62,516 nt of DNA from CAYHVK01 sp964360255 (GCA_964360255.1 CAYHVK010000019.1:1-62516), one strand, 5' to 3'; counted from the first letter of the stretch, positions 44,596 to 52,343 are shown. The notes: generated from the sequence alone by a model not told the origin. Program-made: numbers and translations.

Positions 44596-45865
44596 CGTAC
44601 AGAGTCCCTTCATAGTAGCGATACTCGTAAACCGAAAGCTGCAGATCGATGGCGGATGAGTAATAGCGAATGCGCGAATCAGATAAATCAGTCAGGCTGG
44701 TAATTAAATCTAAATATTGCGCGCGGCCCTCTCGGTAGTCCCGCTCGAGCGCCTTATAATTATTCTCTTCAAGGGAGAGCAGCTCACGACTTAAATCGAA
44801 GTTCTGCTGTAATTGGCGCAAATCCAGCATGAGCTTATCAAGGTCGCCGGCCAACGTACGCCGCTCAATATCGAGAGTGTTCTCTTGGGTTTGACGATTG
44901 AGTACGGCCGCTCGACGATCGCGACGACGAATGCCCCAATCCCAAAGATTATATTTAACTGTTAGCAAAGCCACTGCATCTAAACGATCATTATCTTCAA
45001 AATGCTCGCTTGTATTCCAGTAATTTGAAGACCCATAAGTTGCACCAGCCGTTAGATAAATCTCAGGAAAATATTTACGGGCTGTAATATCAGCCTGAAG
45101 ACGATTGATACCGCTTTGAAGTTCAGTGGCCTGGTAAATGTAGTTGTTCTTCCAGTTGAGTGGAGCCGTGGGCACCGCAATTGTGGTAGGCACTGGCTCA
45201 GTGATAAAACTAAATGCTGTATATTGCGGCGGCTGAACCCCGATGGCCTTTAATAAATCAAGACGTGTTTTCTCTACTGAATTACGGGCGTTGACCATAT
45301 CTAGCTGAGTGCGGTTCAACTGAGTTTTAAATCGCAAGAAATCTTTGCGGGTTTTTAAACCTTGTTTGTAAGCGCTTGAAACCAAATTGTATTGGCGACG
45401 AATCAAATCAAGCTGAATCTCTTTCACTTCTAAGTTCCGCGATTGAAGTGAAAACTTCATGTAAGCTTCAAGCACTTCGCGGACGAGGCGATTTTTTTCT
45501 TTTCTAAATATAAGCTCAGCGCGACGACGAGCTAGGTTGGCAATTTTATTTTGCGTGAGCAAAACTCCGTTATCATAAAGAGTTTCAGTGAGGCTCAAAG
45601 CCAGCTGGCTGGTGTAGGGAGTTTCATATGTTGAGGGGTCATCGTCTTGCAGGCCGTAGCTCGCGGTGAAATCTAAACTTGGGAATAGAGCCCAAAAAGA
45701 GCTTTTGACGGTGAGGTCAGCGACCTCTCGCTCATTTCGGGCAGAATTAAAGCTGGGCGAGTTTTGCAAGGCATAGCGAACCGCCTGCCTTCGATCTAAC
45801 TTTTGAAGTTGGGCCGAAGCAGCTCCTGCTGAAATCAGAAGCAATAAAGCGATATAAAACTGCAT
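44576..45865 (-). CDS. TolC-family outer-membrane channel
   Basis: A signal peptide (LLLISAGAASA) is followed by the OEP pattern: LDRRQAVRYALQNSPSFNSARNEREVADLTVKSSFWALFPSLDFTASYG, and the repeat LAKARNS-type helices (RRQYNLVSSAYKQGLKTRKDFLRFKTQLNRTQLDMVNA). The length is 429 residues. It is the first gene of the efflux operon and overlaps the adaptor gene by 20 bases. Confidence 0.88.
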   Translation of the reverse strand: MQFYIALLLLISAGAASAQLQKLDRRQAVRYALQNSPSFNSARNEREVADLTVKSSFWALFPSLDFTASYGLQDDDPSTYETPYTSQLALSLTETLYDNGVLLTQNKIANLARRRAELIFRKEKNRLVREVLEAYMKFSLQSRNLEVKEIQLDLIRRQYNLVSSAYKQGLKTRKDFLRFKTQLNRTQLDMVNARNSVEKTRLDLLKAIGVQPPQYTAFSFITEPVPTTIAVPTAPLNWKNNYIYQATELQSGINRLQADITARKYFPEIYLTAGATYGSSNYWNTSEHFEDNDRLDAVALLTVKYNLWDWGIRRRDRRAAVLNRQTQENTLDIERRTLAGDLDKLMLDLRQLQQNFDLSRELLSLEENNYKALERDYREGRAQYLDLITSLTDLSDSRIRYYSSAIDLQLSVYEYRYYEGTLYDEFEKN

Positions 45866-45909
45866 ATTAAGTTCGTAGAACTATTGAATGAGAGAGGCAA
45901 CAAAAACAA

Positions 45910-45939
45910 AAAAGCCAATGATGCAAATCATTGGCTTTT
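45910..45939 (-). terminator. Terminator of tRNA-Asn
   Basis: AAAAGCCAATGAT and ATCATTGGCTTTT form a 13-bp stem with a GCAA loop, just past the tRNA 3' end on the minus strand. Confidence 0.85.
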
Positions 45940-45955
45940 ATCTCGTTATATAAAT

Positions 45956-46030
45956 TGGCTCAGGTGGAGGGTTTCGAACCCCCGACCCAGCGATTAACAG
46001 TCGCTTGCTCTACCACTGAGCTACACCTGA
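45956..46030 (-). tRNA. tRNA-Asn (anticodon GTT)
   Basis: On the minus strand TCAGGTG and CACCTGA pair as the acceptor stem, D arm GCTC-AGTGGTA-GAGC, anticodon loop CTGTTAA (GTT), GGTTCGAA T-loop core, discriminator G and an encoded CCA. The length is 75 bases with CCA. Confidence 0.95.
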
Positions 46031-46079
46031 ACACTCGCAAATAACGAAATGTGAAAGTACAGAATATGGGGGCTATAAG

Positions 46080-46583
46080 TCAATCTTGACCAGAAAATCC
46101 GACTAATTGGCCCAGTTCAGTCAAAGCTTGATCAAGTTCAGCCGACTTAAATGCTTTTCCTTGCCAAATATATGTCCCGCCTTCGTTACGGCCCAATGCT
46201 TCAACTTTCTCGTCGATGAATTTAACAAAAATTACAGGCTTGAAGTTGGCGAGGGTGGCCCCATCGACCTGTGTGATTTCGGCTCGCACCGAGCAATTGC
46301 GACCGAACCACTTCTCGACCGCAATAAAATCTAGCTCGCGGCGATCTTCTCCCATAGCGAACCACTTCATACCCTCTTGCTCGAGCTGAAAACCCTCTGG
46401 TTTTATCACTGATTTCACTCGCGTTTCACACCAGCTGATTTTTGCCGAGCCGATATGCATAGGATTAAAAAACTCGGCAAAACTCGACGGCAACCCTCCG
46501 GTGTTCAACTTATGAATGGCTAACAAAACCAGAACGAGGCCGACGATTAAAAAATTGAGTTTAAGAATAAGTGACGTTTTCAT
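46080..46583 (-). CDS. Single-pass membrane protein, unknown
   Basis: The 167-residue protein has one N-terminal hydrophobic helix (LILKLNFLIVGLVLVLLAIHKL) and a soluble, probably periplasmic part with two Cys (ISWCETRVK, GRNCSVRAE). The C-terminal segment (TYIWQGKAFKSAELDQALTELGQLVGF) is helical. I recognise no family. Confidence 0.6.
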   Translation of the reverse strand: MKTSLILKLNFLIVGLVLVLLAIHKLNTGGLPSSFAEFFNPMHIGSAKISWCETRVKSVIKPEGFQLEQEGMKWFAMGEDRRELDFIAVEKWFGRNCSVRAEITQVDGATLANFKPVIFVKFIDEKVEALGRNEGGTYIWQGKAFKSAELDQALTELGQLVGFSGQD

Positions 46584-46654
46584 ATAAACTTTTTAACGGA
46601 TCTTGAGCCGAAGTCTAACCAGAAACACCCGGCCTCGACGCGGCTTATAATTGA

Positions 46655-47221
46655 TTAAAGCGACTGCGCCCTCCATAAGAGTGCAGCTCCGAAGGCCACG
46701 AAGAGAAAGCAGGCAAAGGCTCGCACCCACTTCATAGGAACTCGAGCCAGAAGCTTCTGCCCTAAAAATATAGCGAGGGCATTTGAGGCGAGCATTCCAA
46801 GCGTCGTACCAAAGGTCACAAGGCCCGTATGTAACGGATAAGCTGCACCTAATGCCACCGTAGCCAATTGAGTTTTATCACCCATTTCAGCTAAGAAAAA
46901 TGCAATGATCGTTGTGAGTAAAACTCCCCACTTGCCTGTCTCTTTAAATCCTTCGTCTTTATCAGGCACCAATATCCAGGCGGCAAAGGCGAAGAAAATC
47001 ACCGCGAGAATATAGTACTGGGTTTTATCGTCAACGAAGCTGGCCGCAAAGCTCCCCACCCATGCGGCGAGAGCGTGATTTAAAACTGTGGCGATCAATA
47101 TGCCCAGCATAATCGTCCACGGTTGACGATAGCGGGCGGCGAGTAAAAGCGATAGCAACTGAGTTTTGTCGCCCATCTCACCGGCGAAGACCAACAAAAA
47201 TGAATTTATTAAAATTTCCAT
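46655..47221 (-). CDS. TMEM165/GDT1-family cation exporter
   Basis: The 188-residue protein has two copies of the family motif E-x-G-D-(K/R)-(T/S): FAGEMGDKTQLLSLLLAARY near residue 15 and FLAEMGDKTQLATVALGAAYP near 115. It has about six helices. Bacterial members export Mn2+ (MneA type); substrate here is inferred from family. A 21-base gap separates its start from the next gene upstream. Confidence 0.9.
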   Translation of the reverse strand: MEILINSFLLVFAGEMGDKTQLLSLLLAARYRQPWTIMLGILIATVLNHALAAWVGSFAASFVDDKTQYYILAVIFFAFAAWILVPDKDEGFKETGKWGVLLTTIIAFFLAEMGDKTQLATVALGAAYPLHTGLVTFGTTLGMLASNALAIFLGQKLLARVPMKWVRAFACFLFVAFGAALLWRAQSL

Positions 47222-47242
47222 GATGAACTTTTTCGGAGTTGG

Positions 47243-47998
47243 TTAATTCGTAAGCTCTAAAGTTTTTTGTAATCGCTTTGAGAGCGTCGCAACTAGGGCC
47301 TTCGACCAAGCAGGCTTCGAGAATAATAAGAGCTCAAATGAATCGAACGGAATTTCGATCAGTTCGCAATCAGTTTTCGCAAGCACAGTGGCGGAGCGGG
47401 GCTCGCCGTTGATATGCGCCATTTCTCCGACGAATTCTCCGGCAATAACTTCGCCAAGAACTACTTTTTCATTGGCGCCTTCACGAACAGCTTCCATGGT
47501 TCCGCGTTTTAGAATGTAAGCGTGTTCGGCGTTCGAGCCTTGAGTAAAGAGCACATCGCCTTGATTGAGAAATTTGAGTCGATATTCAACTTCACTGTTT
47601 TGCGAAATAAAATTGAGAGCCTTTGAGAAAACGCGAATGGCTTTTTCTTGCGTTGAATCCGGCAATAAAAACTGCACATGCCCTTGGATGATTTCATCAA
47701 CAAAAGCTTCTTCATCTGGCGGATTGCCCGCAACTACAACCGCGACTTTTTCTGTACCTGACTTTGAGAGAATCCATTTCACGATATCATCAACAGATGT
47801 ACGGGTGAGCTCGCGATCTAAAATCGCCACGTGAGGCAGATCGTTCTTCATTTTGAAAAGAGCGTCAGATCCATCAAGAGACGTGTAGATAAGGCTCCCC
47901 GGAAAGCCCTTTTCGACGGCAGCAATAAGAAACTTACGGCGCTCTTCATCAGCACAAGCGATAAGGAACACTTTTTTATCGTTAATTGAAATTCTCAC
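47243..47998 (-). CDS. Receiver-like plus cyclic-nucleotide-binding domain protein
   Basis: I start it at GTG 47998 (251 residues). A frame to 48172 encodes the tRNA-Arg in reverse and is rejected; ATG 48031 lies inside the tRNA terminator. Residues 8-120 resemble a receiver (KKVFLIACADEERRKFLIAAVE, VAILDRELTRTSVDDIVKWI), with ILDRE at the phosphoacceptor strand. Residues 130-245 are a cAMP/cGMP-binding domain (YRLKFLNQGDVLFTQGSNAEHAYILKRGTMEAV, GEFVGEMAHINGEPRSATVLAKTDCELIEIP). There is no DNA-binding domain. It probably senses a cyclic nucleotide. Confidence 0.75.
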   Translation of the reverse strand: MRISINDKKVFLIACADEERRKFLIAAVEKGFPGSLIYTSLDGSDALFKMKNDLPHVAILDRELTRTSVDDIVKWILSKSGTEKVAVVVAGNPPDEEAFVDEIIQGHVQFLLPDSTQEKAIRVFSKALNFISQNSEVEYRLKFLNQGDVLFTQGSNAEHAYILKRGTMEAVREGANEKVVLGEVIAGEFVGEMAHINGEPRSATVLAKTDCELIEIPFDSFELLLFSKPAWSKALVATLSKRLQKTLELTN

Positions 47999-48017
47999 GG
48001 CACTCAGGTTAGCAGAA

Positions 48018-48053
48018 ATAAAAAAGGGCATCAGTTTAAAACTAATACCCTTT
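48018..48053 (-). terminator. Terminator of tRNA-Arg
   Basis: A 33-base stretch on the minus strand folds completely (AAAAGGG pairs with CCCTTTT, then 9 further pairs, one or two G-U) and is followed by a T-rich run. It overlaps the upstream edge of the cyclic-nucleotide-domain gene. Confidence 0.8.
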
Positions 48054-48062
48054 TGAAAAAAC

Positions 48063-48139
48063 TGGTGCGGTCGGCAGGAGTCGAACCTGCGACCACCACA
48101 TTCGTAGTGTGGTACTCTATCCAGCTGAGCTACGACCGC
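48063..48139 (-). tRNA. tRNA-Arg (anticodon ACG)
   Basis: Minus strand: GCGGTCG pairs with CGACCGC, D arm, anticodon stem CCACA/TGTGG with loop CTACGAA (ACG), T arm GCAGG-TTCGACT-CCTGC, and encoded CCA. The length is 77 bases with CCA. Confidence 0.96.
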
Positions 48140-48209
48140 ATGAGAACGAAACTTGTATTCTTTTTTCTGCACGTGGACAAGTATTTAAAGATAAAGTACC
48201 TATCTATGT

Positions 48210-48797
48210 ATGAATACACGTGAAGTTTGGCAGCAATCCCTGAAAGAAGCACAAGAAACCCTAAATAAATTCCTCTCTAGCCAGGATTTAATGGCGAAAT
48301 GTGAGGAGTTTTCAAAGCTCTGTTTAGAGACCGTTAAAAACGGCGGAAACATGTTTTCTTGCGGGAATGGTGGCTCTCACTGCGACGCCATGCATTTCGC
48401 CGAAGAGTTCACCGGCCGCTATCGCAAAGACCGTCGTGCGGTTGGCGCTTTAGCATTGGGTGATCCCTCCCATGTGACTTGCGTCTCTAATGATTATGGC
48501 TTCGAGCATATTTTCAGCCGTCAAATCGATGGTTTAGGCCGCAAAGGCGACATGCTTTTGGGCCTCTCAACCAGCGGCAATTCTAAAAACGTCATCTTGG
48601 CTTTTGAGGCGGCAAAGAAAAAGGGCATCAAAACGGTCGCCCTCTTAGGTAAAGATGGTGGAGCCTTAAAAGGCCTCGCTGATCTCGCCATCGTAGTGCC
48701 GGCTCAAACCAGTGACCGCATCCAAGAGATTCATATCAAGCTCATTCACACAGTCATCGAATCGGTCGAACGCGAACTCTTTCCGGAAAATTACTGA
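48210..48797 (+). CDS. gmhA: Sedoheptulose-7-phosphate isomerase
   Basis: The 195-residue protein has the GmhA SIS-domain pattern: GGNMFSCGNGGSHCDAMHFAEEFTGRYRKDR, GLSTSGNSKNVILAF and QTSDRIQEIHIKLIHTVIESVE. It makes the heptose precursor of the lipopolysaccharide inner core, which points to a Gram-negative with heptose-containing LPS. It is divergent from tRNA-Arg. The stop lies inside the palindromic element at 48782-48852. Confidence 0.95.
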   Translation: MNTREVWQQSLKEAQETLNKFLSSQDLMAKCEEFSKLCLETVKNGGNMFSCGNGGSHCDAMHFAEEFTGRYRKDRRAVGALALGDPSHVTCVSNDYGFEHIFSRQIDGLGRKGDMLLGLSTSGNSKNVILAFEAAKKKGIKTVALLGKDGGALKGLADLAIVVPAQTSDRIQEIHIKLIHTVIESVERELFPENY

Positions 48798-48852
48798 GGG
48801 TACCCGGTGAGCGCAAGCGCTAGCTTCGCTTGCCCGTTCGTAATTTCCGGAC
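48782..48852. repeat. Imperfect palindromic element related to the 32-bp palindrome
   Basis: The outer arms (near 48782-48794 and 48840-48851) are complementary except for one extra A. An inner 7-bp hairpin pairs GCAAGCG with CGCTTGC. The segment GCTTGCCCGTTCG-TCCGGACA and GGTACC echo the element at 17906-17976. It spans the gmhA stop. Confidence 0.6.
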
Positions 48853-48865
48853 AGCTGGAGAATTA

Positions 48866-49063
48866 ATGTACGTTGATGTTCAGTGCCCATTTTGCTTTGA
48901 AAACTTCTCGGTGACTGTTCACCCAGAAGACGGGTCAGAGCAGAGTTTCGTCTATGACTGCGAAGTCTGCTGCCGTCCTATCGATATGGTCGCTTCATGT
49001 TATCAAGACACGGATGAGTACACGTGCAGCATATCCACTGAAAAATCCTCAGGTATGGATTAG
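48866..49063 (+). CDS. CPXCG-motif zinc-binding small protein
   Basis: The start at 48866 (GGAGAATTA before it) gives 65 residues. It has CPFCFENFSV (C-x2-C) and CEVCCRPIDMVASCYQ (C-x2-C), a four-Cys zinc-ribbon pattern of the CPXCG Cys-rich family. Its role is unknown. The gene is followed by tRNA-Ser. Confidence 0.8.
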   Translation: MYVDVQCPFCFENFSVTVHPEDGSEQSFVYDCEVCCRPIDMVASCYQDTDEYTCSISTEKSSGMD

Positions 49064-49160
49064 CTTTTCGACCTGCGGCGGCTGCTTCTCTTGATTTACC
49101 CTAGGGGGTATGGCAAGTTGCCCAATAGCCATAGCACATCAGAATTAGCTTTAGTAAAAC

Positions 49161-49254
49161 GGAGAGGTGGGTGAGTGGCTGAAACCAGTTGTTTGCTAAA
49201 CAACCGTAGTGGCTTAAACCGCTACCCCGGGTTCGAATCCCGGTCTCTCCGCCA
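49161..49254 (+). tRNA. tRNA-Ser (anticodon GCT)
   Basis: GGAGAGG pairs with CCTCTCT-type 3' bases (TCTCTCC), anticodon stem GTTGT/ACAAC with loop TTGCTAA (GCT), a long variable arm (GTAGTGGCTTAAACCGCTAC) typical of Ser, T loop GTTCGAATC and encoded CCA. The accessory genes start directly after it, which is consistent with a tRNA-Ser integration site. Confidence 0.97.
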
Positions 49255-49581
49255 TTTTACTCTCGGGTAAAATGAAAAAATGGATCAACCGCAAATGACT
49301 TCCGCTTCACCTTCCTAACTCCGCGAAAAGTAAAAAGAAAACAGCAATTACAAAGAGATAAAGTTTAACGAGCGATTCGGTTCGATTTCGTCCATCGTCA
49401 CGCGAGAATACGCCAAAATTCCTGAGTTATGCTATTTCAGTGCTACTTTTGTGCTACGGAAAAATAGAAAAATTCAGGAAGTTGGAAAGCTGGAAACCTC
49501 CAGCTAACTTCTCAAAACAACAGCGTTTCGTAGTTTCCAAGTTCGATGTCTGGAAAGCATCAACCAAAGGAGACAAGAAAC
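49255..49581 (+). other. Non-coding stretch after tRNA-Ser with operator- and att-like repeats
   Basis: No gene is convincing here. A direct repeat GTGCTAC-TTTT-GTGCTAC (49440-49457) resembles an integrase arm-type site. Near 49479-49510 an inverted repeat (AAGTT, AGCTGG, CCAGCT, AACTT) and a nearby GTTTCCAAGTT could be operators for the XRE gene that follows. No integrase gene is present in the window. Confidence 0.4.
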
Positions 49582-49977
49582 ATGCAGCCAGTAACCAAAA
49601 ACAAAAATGAAAGTGTCGCAAATGTTCTAAAGCGTTTGCGCGAAAATGCACGTCTGACGACACGTCAGGCGGCATCCATTGTGGGAGTCACTCACACGAC
49701 GATTAGCCATTTTGAAAACGGCAAACGCGCCGTTGAAGGCTTTCGGGTGGAGCAGATGGTGAGGGCCTATGGCTACACGATGGAACAGTTCGACAAGATC
49801 GCAGGCAACAAGACAGTTCTCAGTTTCAAAGACGACTGTGTATCAATGATTGGTTTCATGGATGACGAACAGCTCGCAGCCATTCGTGCAGTCATGTCTC
49901 AGATTTTGAGACGACCAAAGGGCCAAGGCGCTATCGAAATCAAGGGCGACGTGTCGCAAGAAACTCGAATGAACTAA
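49582..49977 (+). CDS. XRE-family transcriptional regulator
   Basis: The start at 49582 follows AAAGGAG. The 131-residue protein has an HTH of the Cro/CI type in residues 15-70 (VANVLKRLRENARLTTRQAASIVGVTHTTISHFENGKRAV). The C-terminal helices are of unknown fold. It lies first in the accessory region and probably controls the genes that follow. An inverted repeat in its upstream DNA would suit autoregulation. Confidence 0.85.
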   Translation: MQPVTKNKNESVANVLKRLRENARLTTRQAASIVGVTHTTISHFENGKRAVEGFRVEQMVRAYGYTMEQFDKIAGNKTVLSFKDDCVSMIGFMDDEQLAAIRAVMSQILRRPKGQGAIEIKGDVSQETRMN

Positions 49978-50005
49978 CAAAATTTAAAATTAAACGGAGC
50001 AATCA

Positions 50006-50365
50006 ATGGAATCTAAAAGCACAAAAACAAATTTAAAATCGAATCAAAAACCGAAATCAATTCGCATCAATCCCGAGGTCCAAAAGAAGGCTGAAAAACT
50101 TTTGCTTTCGGCAAACAAGAAGAAGGCCGGTCGCAAAATTAAGGTCGATCAGCTTCTAAGTCTTGCACTTGATCTTGTATCTGACGAACACATTAAAAAG
50201 CTGCAAGATCAATCCTTGTCGAATGAAGACCGCAAGGAGCAGCTGCGACAGCGGTATATCGAAATGCGGGGACCTATTACTCGCGATGAATTCACAGGCT
50301 TTATGCTTACAAAAGAATTTTCTGGGTTTCTAGTAGAGCAATCGCAAACTGCGAATGCTGCATAA
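50006..50365 (+). CDS. Small basic protein, ribbon-helix-helix-like
   Basis: The 119-residue product is Lys-rich at the N-terminus and includes KSIRINPEVQKKAEKLLL-KIKVDQLLSLALDLVSDEHIKKLQ, which fits a ribbon-helix-helix fold (beta strand, two helices). Such proteins repress transcription or assist relaxosomes. It sits 28 bases behind the XRE gene. The C-terminus (RYIEMRGPITRDEFTGFMLTKEFSGFL) is not recognised. Confidence 0.55.
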   Translation: MESKSTKTNLKSNQKPKSIRINPEVQKKAEKLLLSANKKKAGRKIKVDQLLSLALDLVSDEHIKKLQDQSLSNEDRKEQLRQRYIEMRGPITRDEFTGFMLTKEFSGFLVEQSQTANAA

Positions 50366-50370
50366 AAGAA

Positions 50371-50402
50371 AAGGCGGACTGCGCGAAAATGCGGTCCGCC
50401 TT
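50371..50402. terminator. Bidirectional terminator between RHH-like and ardA
   Basis: AAGGCGGAC and GTCCGCCTT form a 9-bp stem with a 14-base loop. On the plus strand it is followed by TT, and on the minus strand by a run of T (reverse of AAAAGAAAA). It ends the genes on both sides. Confidence 0.75.
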
Positions 50403-50437
50403 GAATCCTTCTGCCGAAGGAAAAGTAGAATCTCGCT

Positions 50438-50983
50438 CTAACAATTGCGATAAACGTAGGTCTGACAATTGTGTCGCGTGAAAGAAAAATCGCCGCCTAA
50501 ATGTAGGTCTCTAGCATAGCTTTCATAATCAAAGTAATTCTGTGCCCATTTTGGAAGTTCGCTCAGCTGCCCTGAGTCTTCGAGCAGTTTATGTGCGAAA
50601 TCTGTCTCAGACTCAAAAGAGCCCTGCCACTGTTCTAAAAACATCTCTTCAAGCTCTGCACTATCAAAATTGCTTCCGTCTTGGTTTTCGTACCAGATCG
50701 AAAACGGTTCGCCATGTGCGACAATTAGTTTTGCAAGAGTTGAAACGCGTTCTATATCAGGCCACTCACTTAGAGAAATAGAGTTGAAGCCTTCGTAGTC
50801 GTGGACTGCCCACTCTTCAGCGCTGGGTTCCGGCGATCTTTCCAACATGGATTTGATGTCGGCGTAAATATCGTGTGCTTCTTGGTCAGCATTGATCCAT
50901 TCGCCATGCAGTTGTCCTGCGTTGTATGCTGCTAGACATGCGACGTAAATTCTAGGACTGGTTTGTTGTTCGTGGTTCTTCAT
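50438..50983 (-). CDS. ardA: ArdA-type antirestriction protein
   Basis: The start at 50983 follows AAAAGGAG; the product has 181 residues. The acidic DNA-mimic pattern is clear: PRIYVACLAAYNAGQLHGEWINADQEAHDIYADIKSML, EWAVHDYEGF, FAHKLLEDSGQLSELPKWAQNYFDYESYARDL and DFSFTRHNCQTYVYR. ArdA blocks type I restriction enzymes and is almost always on plasmids or integrative elements. It marks this stretch as mobile in origin. Confidence 0.93.
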   Translation of the reverse strand: MKNHEQQTSPRIYVACLAAYNAGQLHGEWINADQEAHDIYADIKSMLERSPEPSAEEWAVHDYEGFNSISLSEWPDIERVSTLAKLIVAHGEPFSIWYENQDGSNFDSAELEEMFLEQWQGSFESETDFAHKLLEDSGQLSELPKWAQNYFDYESYARDLHLGGDFSFTRHNCQTYVYRNC

Positions 50984-51252
50984 GGATTGCTCTCCTTTTA
51001 ATGGTTTCAAAAAAACATTTTTCGCCTGCCAGGTACGCCCCAAGCTTGCTTGGCGGGGGAAAAATTATGAGTGGTTGGCGCGGATTGCTCGATTTCTCGT
51101 TTAGGCCCATCAGGGCCGATCATGAGGCATGACAGACACGAAGGGGCTGGCGGGACTCGGTGAAAAGAGAAATTGAATTTGCAAGACGTGAAAAGTGCGA
51201 TTCAGAATGAAATCAAAGTTGCGAAGCAAGTTTGTCTATTGTGAGTATTAAA

Positions 51253-51276
51253 ACCTGGAGGCATTTGCCTCCAGGT
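51253..51276 (-). terminator. Terminator of the duplicated-domain gene
   Basis: ACCTGGAGGCA (51253-51263) pairs perfectly with TGCCTCCAGGT (51266-51276). On the minus strand it is followed by TTTTAAT. A second short hairpin (AACCGC/GCGGTT, 51284-51299) spans the stop of the gene at 51290. Confidence 0.8.
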
Positions 51277-51289
51277 GATCTCGAACCGC

Positions 51290-51664
51290 TTATGCGGTTT
51301 TGGTCTTTGGAGTGTATTCGACTCCAAGAATTTGTTTGTAGTAGTTCACATGCTTTGAAATGCGAATTCCAAGAACGCTGTGGACGAGGTAATTGCCGTC
51401 TTGACTCAGAAAAATCACGGGTCGAGCAACTAAGCCGTAGATGTTTGGACGAGTAGTTTCTGACGATTGAACTGACGCCTTCTTTTCGAAAGGAAGACCA
51501 AGAATTTTTTTGTATAGATTGATGGGCATTTCTATTTTTAAATCAGCTCCCAAGCGGTGCGTGATACTGCCGCGATCAGAGTTGAGATATACTTGCGGGT
51601 TTGCACTGAATCCTTGAGTAATTCGTGTCGCTTGAGCGGGTTTATTTTGAACTGTGTTTTCCAT
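51290..51664 (-). CDS. Small protein with an internal duplication
   Basis: The 124-residue product contains two homologous halves: about residues 19-63 (FSANPQVYLNSDRGSITHRL, then NLYKKILGLPFEKK) and 77-120 (LVARPVIFLSQDGNYLVHSV, then NYYKQILGVEYTPK). Each has a beta hairpin followed by a YK-(K/Q)-ILG helix. AAGGAG precedes the start. No family recognised. It lies between ardA and the GA-rich non-coding DNA on the accessory element, so a conjugation or anti-defence role is possible but unproven. Confidence 0.6.
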   Translation of the reverse strand: MENTVQNKPAQATRITQGFSANPQVYLNSDRGSITHRLGADLKIEMPINLYKKILGLPFEKKASVQSSETTRPNIYGLVARPVIFLSQDGNYLVHSVLGIRISKHVNYYKQILGVEYTPKTKTA

Positions 51665-52112
51665 GACTTTCTCCTTGTGAAAGTTATTTTGTTTTTTGGC
51701 TTCGCTCTCTATCGAGTGGGCCTTTCACAAAGGGCAAGGTCCCGAAGAGAGAAGCTTGAGAGAGCGAAGGCGTTTGCCCCGACCGACACACGAGAGCACC
51801 CGAGAGGTGCGGTAGAGGCAGAGGGCGTGACAGGAAAAGGCCGTTAGGCCCTGGCGCAGACCGATGCAAAGGGAGGAATAGGAAAAAGCCGTAGCGAGCG
51901 ATCTTACAAAAGAAATTTCAATGGAGATTTGTCTAATACGGATTGAAAGAAGCCGACATGCAGACACGTTTTCAAATTCTAGAAAGCCAACGGTTCTCTC
52001 TGACCAAAGCGCTTAAGTTGTTGCCCCACTTAAATATCAAAATTGAGGCCGATATTTGTTCATAAAGCGCCTCCTTCTCCTGCCTTTCGGCGAGGGTAAA
52101 AGGAGATCGTTT
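51665..52112. other. GA-rich non-coding region with several hairpins
   Basis: About 450 bases hold no confident gene. Hairpins occur at 51664-51682 (ACTTTC/GAAAGT), 51721-51733 (CCTTT/AAAGG), 51796-51810 (GCACC/GGTGC) and 51839-51850 (GGCC/GGCC). It could be an untranslated regulatory RNA or an origin of transfer for a former mobile element. A 35-codon frame (51958-52065) overlaps it and is reported apart. Confidence 0.35.
51958..52065 (+). CDS. Possible 35-residue peptide
   Basis: ATG at 51958 starts a frame MQTRFQILESQRFSLTKALK- ending with stop at 52063-52065. The composition is amphipathic and not random-looking, but there is no clear ribosome site. It may be a fragment or a leader for the downstream small membrane protein. 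Very weak call. Confidence 0.25.
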   Translation: MQTRFQILESQRFSLTKALKLLPHLNIKIEADICS

Positions 52113-52271
52113 ATGGAACAAAGTCAAAACAACTACATCACTTTCGAAATGAATCTAAAATTTCAAATGAAAGATTATAGGCTTGTGCTAGGAATCAAGC
52201 GAGCTTGGATCATCGCAATTGTTGTCGGTGGGATTCAACTCGTAACATGGCTTGTAAAGAGTCGGCCCTAG
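52113..52271 (+). CDS. 52-residue single-pass membrane protein
   Basis: The start at 52113 follows AAAAGGAG. The product ends in a hydrophobic helix (AWIIAIVVGGIQLVTWLV) after an N-terminal soluble part (NNYITFEMNLKFQMKDYRL). It is in the accessory element, just upstream on the opposite side of the Hachiman operon. Function unknown. Confidence 0.55.
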   Translation: MEQSQNNYITFEMNLKFQMKDYRLVLGIKRAWIIAIVVGGIQLVTWLVKSRP

Positions 52272-52343
52272 AATGCCTCTTTCTATGTTTGAAAAACAAG
52301 TGCAGTCAATTGAAGGTACTGGCCGCCATCAGCGGACTCACCT

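Noticed and set aside
47999..48172. N-terminal extension of the cyclic-nucleotide protein reading VAQLDRVPHYECGG
   Set aside because: It is a translation of the tRNA-Arg gene on the opposite frame, not protein coding.
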